Notes: generated from the sequence alone by a model not told the origin. Shown: positions 7,771 to 17,284, numbered from the stretch's first letter. The stretch is DNA of 64,000 nt from Clostridium sp. 'White wine YQ' (GCF_028728205.1 NZ_JAQYUU010000001.1:1043318-1107317); one strand, 5' to 3'. A program made the numbers and translations.

Positions 7771-9717
7771 ATGAATATAGAGTTAAAAAGTCTTAAAATA
7801 AAGAACTTTAAAGGAATAAAGAATTTTAATATAAACTTTTCAAATATTACAAATATATTTGGAGAAAATGCAACTGGGAAGAGTACTATTTTTGATGGTT
7901 TTACATGGTTGCTCTTTGATAAAGATAGTCAAGATAGAAGTAAATTTGATGTTCAACCATTAGATGAAAATAACAATGTAGTTCATATGTTAGAAACAGA
8001 AGTTGAAGCTTTTCTAGATATAGAAGGCAAAGAAATAAGATTAAAAAAGATTCTAAAAGAGAAATGGGTAAAGAAACGTGGAGAAGTTGAAAGTGAGCTT
8101 AAAGGAACAGAGACAAGCTATTACATTGATGAAGTACCTACAAAAATGAATGAATATAAGAAGAAAATCAATGAAATTATAGATGAAAATATCTTTAAGT
8201 TAATTACTAACCCTTTATATTTTAGTACAAACATGAAATGGCAAGATAGACGTGAAATAATTCTCAAAATTGTTGGAGATATAACTAATGAGAAAATAGT
8301 ATCCTCAAATGAAGAGTTAACAAAGCTTAAGGATTTCTCAAACACAGATAGTATAGATGAACTTAAGAAAGTTACAGCAGCTAAAAAGAAAAAATTAACC
8401 GAAGATAAGAAATCCATACCCTATAGAGTTGATGAGCTAAATAACTCAATAGAGGAACATGACTTTGAAGCAATAGAGTTTCAAAAGAGAAGTTTATTAA
8501 GTGCGATTAACTCAATAGAAAGTAAGATATTAGATGGAAACAAAGTAAATGAAGAAAAGCTGCAATATCAAAATGAGATATATAAATTAAAATCTAAACT
8601 TAAAGAAATAGAGTTTTCAGAAATGAAAAACGCTGAAAAACCAAAGATTGAACTTCACAATAAATTAGAGTGGGAAGTTAAAAGTAAACTAGCAAGCCTT
8701 AATAGTGACTTAAATAGTACAAAGCGAGAGTTTCAAAATAACACATTAATTTCTGAAAAATTACAAAAAGAATTAGTAGATCTAAGAGTTAAATTTGAAG
8801 AAGTTCAAAAAGCTCCTTTTGAATTAGATGAAAGTAAGTTCATATGTCCAACTTGCAAAAGACCATTAGACATAGAGAATATAGAAGCATTAAAACAAGA
8901 GCTATCTGAAAATCATAATCAAAATATATCAAAGCAACTAGCAAATATAAATCTTGAAGGTAAAAGAAAAAAAGAAGAGCTTAATAAATATGAAGATAGA
9001 TTACTAAAGAATAATGAATTAATTAGCTCATTAGATAGTGAGATTAAAGAATATACAGCTTTAAAAGTAGAACTTGAAGAAAAACTAAGTAATTTCACTA
9101 TAGAAATAGATTTAGATTCAAACGAGGAATATCAAAAATTATTACTTGAGATTAAAGAGTTAGAAGACAAAATTAATGAGCCAGTAGAAAGGGATCAAGA
9201 CATTCACCAACTTATGAATAAGAAGATAAACTTACAGATTGATCTTGAAGGGATTAACAATCAACTAGCGGCTAAAGAAAATAATGAAAAAGTAAAAAAT
9301 AGAATAAATGAGCTTTTAGAAGATGAGAAGAAATTAGCTCAACAAATAGCAGATCTAGAAAAGACAGAGTATCTATGCGAGGAATTTATAAAAACTAAAG
9401 TTAACCTTTTAGAGCAAAGCATCAATGATAAGTTCAAGTATGTAAAATTCAAATTATTTGATGTTCAAGTAAATGGAGGAATCAATGAATGCTGCGAGGC
9501 ACTTATAGATGGTGTTCCATTTAGTAATGCAAATACAGCAAGTCAATATAATGCTGGTCTAGATATAATAAATGCTTTGTCAAATTTCTATGATGTACAA
9601 GCACCAATATTTATAGATAATAGAGAGTCTGTAAATAGTCTTATAGATACAAATAGTCAAATTATAAATCTAATTGTTAGCAAAGATAAACCATTAAGAA
9701 TCGAAAGTGGGGTATAG
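7771..9717 (+). CDS. SbcC/Rad50-like AAA ATPase
   Basis: A 648-aa SMC-type ATPase. The Walker A is G31-ENATGKS-T39. Long coiled coils run to a central zinc-hook-like CPTCKRPL (near residue 358) and back, and the C-terminal part includes a signature region (ASQYNAGLDIINALS) and Walker B (APIFIDNRESVNS). Such proteins process DNA ends; in clostridial phages they stand beside RecT. The ATG immediately follows the upstream stop. With RecT and the MBL protein it forms a recombination module. Confidence 0.88.
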   Translation: MNIELKSLKIKNFKGIKNFNINFSNITNIFGENATGKSTIFDGFTWLLFDKDSQDRSKFDVQPLDENNNVVHMLETEVEAFLDIEGKEIRLKKILKEKWVKKRGEVESELKGTETSYYIDEVPTKMNEYKKKINEIIDENIFKLITNPLYFSTNMKWQDRREIILKIVGDITNEKIVSSNEELTKLKDFSNTDSIDELKKVTAAKKKKLTEDKKSIPYRVDELNNSIEEHDFEAIEFQKRSLLSAINSIESKILDGNKVNEEKLQYQNEIYKLKSKLKEIEFSEMKNAEKPKIELHNKLEWEVKSKLASLNSDLNSTKREFQNNTLISEKLQKELVDLRVKFEEVQKAPFELDESKFICPTCKRPLDIENIEALKQELSENHNQNISKQLANINLEGKRKKEELNKYEDRLLKNNELISSLDSEIKEYTALKVELEEKLSNFTIEIDLDSNEEYQKLLLEIKELEDKINEPVERDQDIHQLMNKKINLQIDLEGINNQLAAKENNEKVKNRINELLEDEKKLAQQIADLEKTEYLCEEFIKTKVNLLEQSINDKFKYVKFKLFDVQVNGGINECCEALIDGVPFSNANTASQYNAGLDIINALSNFYDVQAPIFIDNRESVNSLIDTNSQIINLIVSKDKPLRIESGV

Positions 9718-9719
9718 AT

Positions 9720-10622
9720 ATGTCAGATAAAAATACAGCTGCAGTAGCAGTTCAAGAAAAGAATGTAACAGATGAAGTTTTGAGTAGAGTACAGGATTTA
9801 AATAAAAAAGGTGATCTAGTAATACCACCAGGGTATAGTGCAGAAAACGCTATTAAAAGTGCATGGTTAATATTACAGGAAACTATAGATAGAGAGAAGA
9901 AACCAGCTTTACAAGTTTGTACTAAGTCAAGTATAGCAAATGCATTATTAGATATGGTTATTCAAGGTTTAAGCCCCTCTAAAAAGCAATGTTATTTTGT
10001 AGTATACGGAAATAAGCTTCAGCTAATGAAAAGTTATATGGGAACTGTAGCAGTAGCTAAAAGGATTAAAGGTGTAAAAGATGTTAAAGCATATTGCATT
10101 TATGAAGGCGATGAATTTGAACAAGAATTTAACCTTGAAACGGCAACACTTAAGATTACTAAATATAATCCTAAATTTGAAAATATAGATCTTAATAAAA
10201 TTAAAGGAGCCTTTGCAATAGTTTTAGGTGAAGAGGGGCCAATTCATACAGAGGTTATGAATATAACTCAAATTAAAAATTCATGGAATCAAGGCTACGC
10301 AAAAGGTAAATCAGGGGCACATACTAACTTTACAGATGAAATGGCAAAGAAGACTGTAATAAATAGAGCATGCAAAATGTTTGTTAATACATCAGATGAT
10401 AGTGATATTTTAGTTGAAGCCTTTAATAACTCAGATAAAGAACCATTTGAAGATAGAGAATTAGTTAGCGTAGATTATGAAGTTAAGCAGGAAATAAGTG
10501 AAAATGCAAACACTAAAGAAATTGATATTAAAGAAACCGAAGCAAAGGTTATAGATGTAGAGCCTATATCTACAAAGACAGAAACACTACAACAAACAAA
10601 ACTTGAAGGACCAGGATTTTAA
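9720..10622 (+). CDS. recT: RecT single-strand annealing protein
   Basis: The RecT family core is clear: CTKSSIANALLDMVIQGLSP (about 67-86), KKQCYFVVYGNKLQLMKSY, then a domain ending with the conserved NFTDEMAKKTVINRACK region near 205-220. It anneals homologous single strands during phage recombination. The acidic tail ends KLEGPGF, a short terminal peptide typical of proteins that contact SSB-like partners. It lies 2 bp after the SbcC-like gene and 2 bp before the MBL gene, so all are one transcript. Confidence 0.95.
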   Translation: MSDKNTAAVAVQEKNVTDEVLSRVQDLNKKGDLVIPPGYSAENAIKSAWLILQETIDREKKPALQVCTKSSIANALLDMVIQGLSPSKKQCYFVVYGNKLQLMKSYMGTVAVAKRIKGVKDVKAYCIYEGDEFEQEFNLETATLKITKYNPKFENIDLNKIKGAFAIVLGEEGPIHTEVMNITQIKNSWNQGYAKGKSGAHTNFTDEMAKKTVINRACKMFVNTSDDSDILVEAFNNSDKEPFEDRELVSVDYEVKQEISENANTKEIDIKETEAKVIDVEPISTKTETLQQTKLEGPGF

Positions 10623-10624
10623 TA

Positions 10625-11371
10625 ATGAAACTAAAAGTATTAGGGAGTGGTAGTAGTGGAAACTGCTACTTACTCCAAAACAATGAAGAAACTTTAATTA
10701 TTGAGTGTGGGTTACAATATAAAACAATCCTAAAAGGCCTAGATTTCAATTTAAGTAACGTAGTAGGGTGTTTAATCACTCATGAGCATAAAGACCACTC
10801 TAAGGCAATAAGGGAGCTATTAAAGGATGGAATTGATGTTTATACAAGCTTAGGAACTACAAGAGCAATTCTTAAAGAATGTGAGGCAATAGAAACTTAT
10901 CACAGATTACATTTTATTAAATCAGAGAATCAATTTAAGGTTGGAAGATTTACAGTACTACCTTTTAGTACAAAGCATGATGCAGTAGAGCCTTTAGGGT
11001 TTCTTATTCAACATGAAAAGTTAGGAAAGCTTTTATTTATAACTGATAGTTACTACTGCGAATACAAATTCAAAAATATAAATCATATTCTTATTGAGTG
11101 TAACTATAGTCAAGATATTCTAGAAGAAAACCTAGATAATGAGATAATTCATCCAGTGTTAAGAGATAGATTAATTAAATCTCACTTTAGCCTAGAGAAT
11201 GTTAAAGAGTTTCTTAAAGCAAATGATTTAAGCGTAGTAAACAACGTAGTGTTAATTCACTTATCAGATAGTAACAGCAACGCTAGAGAGTTTAAAAGTC
11301 AAATAGAGAGGCTTACAGGAAAGCCTGTATATATAGCAAACAAAGGATTAGAAATTAACTTAGAATTATAG
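10625..11371 (+). CDS. MBL-fold hydrolase of the phage recombination module
   Basis: A 248-aa metallo-beta-lactamase-fold protein with GSGSSGN near the start, the metal motif HEHKDH at residues 53-58 and a following SLENVKEFL helix region. It resembles the YycJ/WalJ group of putative nucleases. It sits directly behind RecT, where some phages carry the exonuclease partner, so it could supply that activity. This assignment is contextual. Confidence 0.85.
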   Translation: MKLKVLGSGSSGNCYLLQNNEETLIIECGLQYKTILKGLDFNLSNVVGCLITHEHKDHSKAIRELLKDGIDVYTSLGTTRAILKECEAIETYHRLHFIKSENQFKVGRFTVLPFSTKHDAVEPLGFLIQHEKLGKLLFITDSYYCEYKFKNINHILIECNYSQDILEENLDNEIIHPVLRDRLIKSHFSLENVKEFLKANDLSVVNNVVLIHLSDSNSNAREFKSQIERLTGKPVYIANKGLEINLEL

Positions 11372-11380
11372 GAGGCAAAA

Positions 11381-12115
11381 ATGGATAAGGGAAATAGGGG
11401 ATTTATTAAATTAGATAGATTAATATTTGAGCATTGGATATATCAAGATGCTGAAAAATTTCAAAAGTTTGTAGACCTTATTCAGCTTATGAGATGGAAA
11501 GATGAAACCCTACTAATTGGTAATAAAACAGTGACAATTCCTAGGGGAAGTTATTATACATCAGAGATCAAGTTAGGTGAAAGATGGGGATGGAGTAGGA
11601 AGAAGGTTAGGACATACCTTTTGTTATTAGAAAAGGAAGGTATGTTAACTAAAAATGGTACACCTAACGGTACAACTCTAACCATTGTAAATTATGAAGT
11701 TTATCAAGGTGAAGGAACAACCAAAAGTACAACAGAGGATACAACACAAGGTACAACGGAAGATACATCAGAGGAACAACACAAGGTACAACAAAGGGCC
11801 AACGGAGGGTACACAAAAGAAGAAATTAAAGAAATTAATAAGAATAGTAAAGAAATAAAAGAAAAGAAAGAAGGAGAAGATAAACCCCCAACCCTTCCTC
11901 CTCTTTCTAGCCTAACTGGATTTAGAAAAGCGTTTCTAGATCAGTTTAAAGAAATTGCTTATAGAACATGGATTGAACCATGTGAGGTTAACGAAGCAGA
12001 TAACAAGATAATTATTAGGGCACCAGATGACTTTAAAAAGACATATATCGAGAGTAAGTATAAGCAACCTATGGAGTTGCTTTGTAAAAAATCAATAGAT
12101 GTTCTTGAGTGTTAA
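11381..12115 (+). CDS. phage replication protein: winged helix plus DnaA-N-like end
   Basis: The first 115 residues form the winged-helix domain of phage replisome organisers (GFIKLDRLIFEHWIYQDAEK; YYTSEIKLGERWGWSRKKV; LLEKEGMLT). A Thr-rich linker follows, encoded by short imperfect repeats around 11,720-11,800. Residues about 177-244 resemble the DnaA N-terminal domain (FRKAFLDQFKEIAYRTWIEP; RAPDDFKKTYIESKY). It probably binds the phage origin and contacts host replication proteins. No separate helicase loader is recognisable nearby. Confidence 0.75.
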   Translation: MDKGNRGFIKLDRLIFEHWIYQDAEKFQKFVDLIQLMRWKDETLLIGNKTVTIPRGSYYTSEIKLGERWGWSRKKVRTYLLLLEKEGMLTKNGTPNGTTLTIVNYEVYQGEGTTKSTTEDTTQGTTEDTSEEQHKVQQRANGGYTKEEIKEINKNSKEIKEKKEGEDKPPTLPPLSSLTGFRKAFLDQFKEIAYRTWIEPCEVNEADNKIIIRAPDDFKKTYIESKYKQPMELLCKKSIDVLEC

Positions 12116-12139
12116 TGGTGCAAGCATGGAGGTGTTAAA

Positions 12140-12565
12140 GTGATAAATAGCAAATACGGAGCTAAAAAAATAGTTATCGATGGGATAACATTTGATTCTA
12201 AGGATGAAGGTAAATATTATGAGTATCTCAAAAGGCAAAAGGCTCAAGGGAAGATAATTAACTTTGAATTGCAGCCTAAATATGAATTACTCGGAAGTTT
12301 CAAAAAGAATGGTAAAACTCATAGAGCTATAACATACACACCAGACTTTCTTGTATTTCACCTAGATGGAACTACTGAGCTAATAGACGTTAAAGGGACA
12401 AACACTCAGCAAGGTGATATGAGAAGAAAGATGTTTGATTCTAGGTATCCAGAAATTAAATTGACATGGGTTGCAAGGAATTTAAAGCATGGGAATGAAG
12501 ATGGATGGATAGAGTATGAAGAATTAAAAAAGGTTAGAAGGGAGAATAAAAAGAAATGCATATAA
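12140..12565 (+). CDS. DUF1064-type phage nuclease-like protein
   Basis: A 141-aa protein of the DUF1064 phage family. It begins NSKYGAKKIVIDGITFDSKD and contains a PD-(D/E)xK-like core: YTPDFLVF (about 75-82) followed by TELIDVKG (about 87-94). Related proteins are thought to resolve or cut DNA in phage replication. The GTG-like region before it is short; GGAGGTG precedes the ATG. Its last 10 bases overlap the next gene. Confidence 0.82.
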   Translation: MINSKYGAKKIVIDGITFDSKDEGKYYEYLKRQKAQGKIINFELQPKYELLGSFKKNGKTHRAITYTPDFLVFHLDGTTELIDVKGTNTQQGDMRRKMFDSRYPEIKLTWVARNLKHGNEDGWIEYEELKKVRRENKKKCI

Positions 12566-13191
12566 AAATTCAAAATGAAGTAACTGGAGAAGTACAAGAA
12601 ATAAATTGCGTAGGTTTTAATTTGCAGTATGTTGAAGGTACTGGGAATGGCAAGATCCAAAAAATAAGGGCATTAAACAATGGAAAGTATGGCTTGAAAT
12701 ATTGGATTAAAAATGATTTTTACTATCCTAAAGCAAAGAAGATTAAAGAGGCATTCAAGGAAAAGGTCCCCGGCTTTATAAACATAAATGTTGAGAAGAT
12801 ATTATTCATAGAGGATCAAGATTATGTTGGTGATGAAATAAACAAGGATAAAGATTGGGTTATGAAAATTAAAAAGGTTCCAGTTCAAGTTGAAGAATTA
12901 ACTGGATACAAATTCATAATCGAGAGTAGAGAGTTTTGGATATCAAGAATAAGCAACGAGCAAATTATTGCGCATCTCTACAGTGTTTTAAGACAGATTG
13001 ACTGTGACAAGATAGTTGAACCAGATGTTAAGCAGTGGAAAGAAGTTTTAGGCGCCTTAGGATTAGGTTGGGGTACAACAATAACACCAATACCTAATTT
13101 ACTTGAGGAAATAGCATTAGATGATGATGACTTTAAAATGCTAAAGAAAGCTGATAGGCAAATGAGAATTGATATGAGACAAGCTAAATAA
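12556..13191 (+). CDS. phage putative metallopeptidase homologue with a lost HExxH
   Basis: A 211-aa protein whose second half follows the phage putative-metallopeptidase family (KYPxKF-type N-part; VEKILFIED; YKFIIE; FW; then DKIVEPDVKQW and a GLGW end). Where family members I know carry HELxHI, this one reads SVLRQI (residues 143-148), so both metal His and the catalytic Glu are missing. It overlaps the DUF1064 gene by 10 bp. It may act without catalysis; alternatively the family match is wrong. Confidence 0.65.
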   Translation: MHIKIQNEVTGEVQEINCVGFNLQYVEGTGNGKIQKIRALNNGKYGLKYWIKNDFYYPKAKKIKEAFKEKVPGFININVEKILFIEDQDYVGDEINKDKDWVMKIKKVPVQVEELTGYKFIIESREFWISRISNEQIIAHLYSVLRQIDCDKIVEPDVKQWKEVLGALGLGWGTTITPIPNLLEEIALDDDDFKMLKKADRQMRIDMRQAK

Positions 13192-13310
13192 TAGTTTGAT
13201 GATGTTCTTTGATAATTGAATAATGCGGTATTTTTTATGCTAGTTCTTAATTTATTGTAAGCATGATATAATTTTCTTATCGAAAGTATCTGTAAATAAA
13301 AGGAGTTTAT

Positions 13311-14153
13311 ATGGCGAAGAGAAAAATAATATATTTTATAATACTAACTATATTTTGTGTGTTATCAATTTTTATTTCAATAAAGTTTTGTGACATCCCG
13401 ATATTAAGTATTATACCTTTAAAGATTGCCCCAATATTTATAAAACCCAATAATTCAGATATGTTATTATACAATTTAAGTGTTGGTTACATAGTAAGTT
13501 ATATGTTTTATTTACTTGTAAACTTTATTCCTGAATTACTGGATGCTAAAGAAAAAGAGAAAGAACTGTTAAGATTAAAGTGTGCGATACATCGTGAAAT
13601 TCAAGCAGTTATAGAAAACGTTCGTTCTATTTGGTATGGCATGGAGTTAAAAGTAGAACTTAGTAGTTTAATAAAAGATGAGCGTATTAATGATATTAAT
13701 AATTTGTTTAGATTTGAAACTATAAAAAACATTTCAGAAGGTATTAAACTCTCAGACGACTCCAACTTAGCAACAATTGAACTTTCAATTAGTTGGAGTG
13801 AGCTATTGATAAATAGGTTTAATGAAATATCAACACAAATTAATATAATATTAACACGATATAAAAGTGATTTGAAGCCTGAGATATTTTATGAATTATT
13901 CTATCTTGTAAATGAAAGCTTGATAGTTGGACGATTACCAATGGTGATTGAAGATGGTGGAAAGATTCTAGGCAAGGATATATTTTTAAGTGAATGTATT
14001 CCTTGTAGCATAAAAGCAGTACAAGATAATATTGAGAAGACTTGCAAAATAATAATTGATTTATATAATTGGGTAAATAAGGAATATGATTACTTAAAAG
14101 AGAATATACAAGATGAAGAAGTTGTTATTCATAAAATAGAAAGTATCAATTAA
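13311..14153 (+). CDS. unrecognised membrane-anchored protein (accessory)
   Basis: A 280-aa protein with two hydrophobic segments (about 8-26 and 62-80) and a long, mostly helical cytoplasmic region with an acidic C-terminus. No family is recognised. AAAAGGAG precedes the ATG. It stands alone between the early genes and the ArpU-like regulator, with AT-rich gaps on both sides, an insertion pocket for non-essential genes. Confidence 0.55.
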   Translation: MAKRKIIYFIILTIFCVLSIFISIKFCDIPILSIIPLKIAPIFIKPNNSDMLLYNLSVGYIVSYMFYLLVNFIPELLDAKEKEKELLRLKCAIHREIQAVIENVRSIWYGMELKVELSSLIKDERINDINNLFRFETIKNISEGIKLSDDSNLATIELSISWSELLINRFNEISTQINIILTRYKSDLKPEIFYELFYLVNESLIVGRLPMVIEDGGKILGKDIFLSECIPCSIKAVQDNIEKTCKIIIDLYNWVNKEYDYLKENIQDEEVVIHKIESIN

Positions 14154-14347
14154 AAAAATTAAGAGCAAGTACATTACTATTCAACGTTAATGAATTTTAT
14201 GGTATTTCTTTCTTTGTAGTTTAAAAGCTAATCAAGCTAAAATAAACAATGAAATACTGTATATTTTTTGCAAACTGAATACTGTGATATTAGTAAATAG
14301 ATTATTATATTTTATAGATGTTATGTAAAAGTATTAGGAGTGTTAAT

Positions 14348-15001
14348 ATGATAAATAAAAATGAGCCACTACCAAAATATATGAATAATGATTATTATGA
14401 ATGCTATGCAAAAGTTGTACTTGAAGAACTCTATCCAGAAGAATTTGTAAATCTTGAAATCAAAGATAAACCTGATTTACAAACAAGTGATGGAAAATGT
14501 GGAATCGAGGTGACCAATGCAAGAGAGCAAGATCAAATAAATGCAGAAAATGTATATTCAGACATATGTTATAATCGAGTTCGGGATAAAAAAGGATCAT
14601 TAGCAAAAATAAAAAAATGTGGAGGTAATCTAGAAGGAGGAGTTTTAGCAGGAAAACCTGGTAAAGATTCATTTGATTTAATATTAGAGGCTTTTAAAAT
14701 TAAGTTAAATAAATTGAATGGCAACGGATATAAATATTTTAAGTGGAATTGGTTATTTATTTTTTCAGATATTTATGCAAATGATAGGATGATAATGAAA
14801 GCTACTCAAGAAATGCAAAATATTCAATTAGTTATGGAAAAGCAATTTTACAAGGTTGTTATCTTAGTTCCAGGATATTGCTATTGCTTGAAGTTATATA
14901 ATGGAATTTATGAAATAAATACAATTGAGTCAAACGTACAAAGTATTCATGCCACTAAGGCTCGTGAACTTGTTGTTAAAAAGTATGAGAAAAAAGAATA
15001 G
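14348..15001 (+). CDS. possible PD-(D/E)xK nuclease-like accessory protein
   Basis: A 217-aa protein. The segment KDKPDLQTSDGKCGIEVTNA (about 34-53) fits a restriction-fold pattern: PD, about ten residues, then the strand IEVT, where Thr can replace the usual Lys. The middle has a WNWLFIFSD strand and the end is basic. ATG 14348 is chosen for TAGGAG upstream; an ATG at 14318 has no site. A strong terminator follows at 15,056. It could be a small defence gene, but the match rests on one motif. Confidence 0.5.
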   Translation: MINKNEPLPKYMNNDYYECYAKVVLEELYPEEFVNLEIKDKPDLQTSDGKCGIEVTNAREQDQINAENVYSDICYNRVRDKKGSLAKIKKCGGNLEGGVLAGKPGKDSFDLILEAFKIKLNKLNGNGYKYFKWNWLFIFSDIYANDRMIMKATQEMQNIQLVMEKQFYKVVILVPGYCYCLKLYNGIYEINTIESNVQSIHATKARELVVKKYEKKE

Positions 15002-15055
15002 TAAAACCAACTCCATCAATGATCTTATTATATTTATATATAAACATTGAATTAG

Positions 15056-15102
15056 AATATCGCACTATTCGAAAAAACGAATGGACTTGCGATATTTTTT
15101 TA
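15056..15102 (+). terminator. terminator after the 14,348 gene
   Basis: A two-tier hairpin: AATATCGCA (15056-15064) with TGCGATATT (15088-15096), and an inner ATTCG/CGAAT stem at 15067-15082, followed by a T run. It isolates the accessory gene from the ArpU-like gene. Confidence 0.85.
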
Positions 15103-15182
15103 TTTAACAATACAGAAATAATCTATAGTTAGTATATAAATATTAGTTCAAATTAAGTAAATTAACGATAGGAGGAAGATGA

Positions 15183-15746
15183 ATGATTAATACAAATATT
15201 AATATAGATAAAGACATTCTTTCACTAATAGTAAAGGAGGTTCTTTATGAAAGTGAGAAGCAGCAAAAAGAGAAGGCAAAGAGAAAAAGAGATAGAAGAT
15301 TTAGAAATACAGATTTATTACTTAGAAACTATGAGAATCTAATAACGCACATAGATTATGCAATAGAAGATGAAAATAAACTTGAAGAAGATCCAGAGGA
15401 CGTATTAGATTTAATAGAGAATGACTTAATGATTGGTGAAGATGAAGAATATGAGGGAGTATATATTGGAGCAATAAAGAGAACTAAAACTAGGACAAGG
15501 ATTATAGTTAAACATATAGAGACTGCTATCGAGTTCTATAAGCAAAAGGCAAAGTTATCAAAGAACTATAATGAGAAAAGAAGATATGATGTTATATATA
15601 AATACTATTTTGAGAAAAAGAGAATAGCTGAAATAGCTGAGGAGTTAGATTGCAGTGATAAAACTATTGGGAGAGATAAGAAGAGAGCTATTGAAGAGTT
15701 GAGTGTGTTGTTCTTTGGGATTGATGGGATTAAGTTTAGTTTGTAG
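15183..15746 (+). CDS. ArpU/RinA-like late transcription regulator
   Basis: A 187-aa protein with basic N-terminal helices and a C-terminal sigma-region-4-like helix-turn-helix (KRIAEIAEELDCSDKTIGRD, about 148-167). It matches the phage ArpU/RinA group that activates packaging and late genes. It lies upstream of terminase, separated by accessory genes, as is usual. AGGAGGAAG precedes the ATG. Confidence 0.85.
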   Translation: MINTNINIDKDILSLIVKEVLYESEKQQKEKAKRKRDRRFRNTDLLLRNYENLITHIDYAIEDENKLEEDPEDVLDLIENDLMIGEDEEYEGVYIGAIKRTKTRTRIIVKHIETAIEFYKQKAKLSKNYNEKRRYDVIYKYYFEKKRIAEIAEELDCSDKTIGRDKKRAIEELSVLFFGIDGIKFSL

Positions 15747-15886
15747 AATTCATCAATAGATAAATAATACTTCTTAAAAGGATATAAGTAGCTAATTAGT
15801 TTACCAAAATTTATAAAAGTTAGAGAGTCTAGAACTATACTAAATTTTGTATAAAAGTGATAATATTATTTGGAGGGGGTGAGAAT

Positions 15887-16144
15887 ATGTTAAAAGAAGA
15901 TGATTTGTTTTATAGTAATTATTCTAGAAGATGGTGTATAGGATTTAATATATCACAAAGAGATGCTATAAAGCTAGCAGGAATACTTAATTGTGAGTAT
16001 GGATTTGGACAATCAATTTTTCAGGTATTATATAATGAATCAGCAAAGAAACATGGAGTGAATTATAATTTTATAATTAATTGTTATGAAAAACAAAAAC
16101 TAATTGAAGTTCTACCATTAATTAGTAAAGTAATGTCATTATAA
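15887..16144 (+). CDS. small protein of unknown function
   Basis: An 85-aa protein, MLKEDDLFYSNYSRRWCIGF to ISKVMSL, with no recognised family or membrane segment. ATG 15887 is chosen because TGGAGGGGGTGAG lies in front; an upstream GTG at 15857 has no site. The 294 bases after it (16,145-16,438) hold only an AT-rich stretch and a terminator. Confidence 0.5.
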   Translation: MLKEDDLFYSNYSRRWCIGFNISQRDAIKLAGILNCEYGFGQSIFQVLYNESAKKHGVNYNFIINCYEKQKLIEVLPLISKVMSL

Positions 16145-16350
16145 AAATTTAAGATAATTAAATAAAGTGAAAATTAATATTAAAAAATAAGAGAGAAAAT
16201 ACTGATCTGGATGTTAATATAGAACCATTATGATTTTATAATTATGTCTATTTTATGTCCTTGTATATCAAATATTAATAGTATAAAATGTTAATAGATA
16301 TTATTATATAATGTTAAGTAATCAGGGACTTACAACGTGGTTACTGTGGT

Positions 16351-16381
16351 AAAACACTCAATTAATTTTGGGTGTTTTTTA
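16351..16381 (+). terminator. terminator before the methylase gene
   Basis: AAAACACTC (16351-16359) pairs with GGGTGTTTT (16370-16378) with one G-U pair and is followed by a T run. It ends the upstream transcript, so the methylase must have its own promoter or be read through. Confidence 0.75.
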
Positions 16382-16438
16382 TTTTGGTGTAATGGGCGGT
16401 GTGAATTAACCTAATCATCAAAATAAGGAGTGAATTGA

Positions 16439-17200
16439 ATGGCAATGTTAAAACCACCAATCCCACGTATGGGAGGAAAATCAAAACTAAGAAAAACAAT
16501 AATTGAAATGATACCAGAGCATACATGTTATGTAGAATTATTCTTTGGAGCAGGATGGGTTTATTTTGGGAAGGATCCTTCAAAAGTAGAAGTGATTAAT
16601 GACATAGACAAGGAATTAATAAACCTCTTTAAAATGATAAAATATCATGCTCCTGAGATTGAAAGAATGCTTGAATATGAGTTTTCAGGTAGAGATATTT
16701 TTGAGGAATATAAGAATCATAGCATTGCAAGTCTTACTGAGATAAATAGAGCTGTTAGGTTTTTATATTTGATAAGTCAAAGTTTCGCTGCTAAGGGGAA
16801 GGATTATGGATATGGAACTACTTCTAAGCCAAAACCTCAAATATTCTATAAAGGAGTATTAGCAGATATTAAAGATAGGCTTAGAAACACTTATGTTGAA
16901 AATCTATCTTTTGAAAAAATAATAGATAAGTATGATAGAGAGAATACTTTTTTCTTCGCAGATCCACCATATTTTGATTTAACTGGCTATGGTAATGAGT
17001 TTGGAGAAAAAGAACACTTAATGTTGAGGGACAGGCTCGCAAGTATCAAAGGAAAGTTTTTGTTAACTATAAATGATCATGAAAAAGTTAGGGAATGGTA
17101 TAAAGGATTTAATTTAAAAGAAGTTGAAGTACATTATTCTGTAAGTAAAGAAAAGAAAGCTAGGAAAGGATATAAGGAATTGATAATTACGAATTATTAA
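16439..17200 (+). CDS. dam: Dam-type DNA adenine methyltransferase
   Basis: A D12-class N6-adenine methyltransferase of 253 aa. The N-terminal PPIPRMGGKSKLRKTII holds the AdoMet motif, followed by YVELFFGAGWVYF and the catalytic DPPY (near 175) in FFADPPYFDLTGYG. The family usually methylates GATC-like sites, which could protect phage DNA or alter transcription. There is no adjacent restriction enzyme, so it looks like an orphan methylase. AAGGAG precedes the ATG. Confidence 0.93.
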   Translation: MAMLKPPIPRMGGKSKLRKTIIEMIPEHTCYVELFFGAGWVYFGKDPSKVEVINDIDKELINLFKMIKYHAPEIERMLEYEFSGRDIFEEYKNHSIASLTEINRAVRFLYLISQSFAAKGKDYGYGTTSKPKPQIFYKGVLADIKDRLRNTYVENLSFEKIIDKYDRENTFFFADPPYFDLTGYGNEFGEKEHLMLRDRLASIKGKFLLTINDHEKVREWYKGFNLKEVEVHYSVSKEKKARKGYKELIITNY

Positions 17201-17284
17201 TTTGCCAGCAATATTAATTAAACATTGTAGAACTGTAAAGGAATTACAAATTTTATGTAGAAGTATTTATAAGGGGTGATGGTA

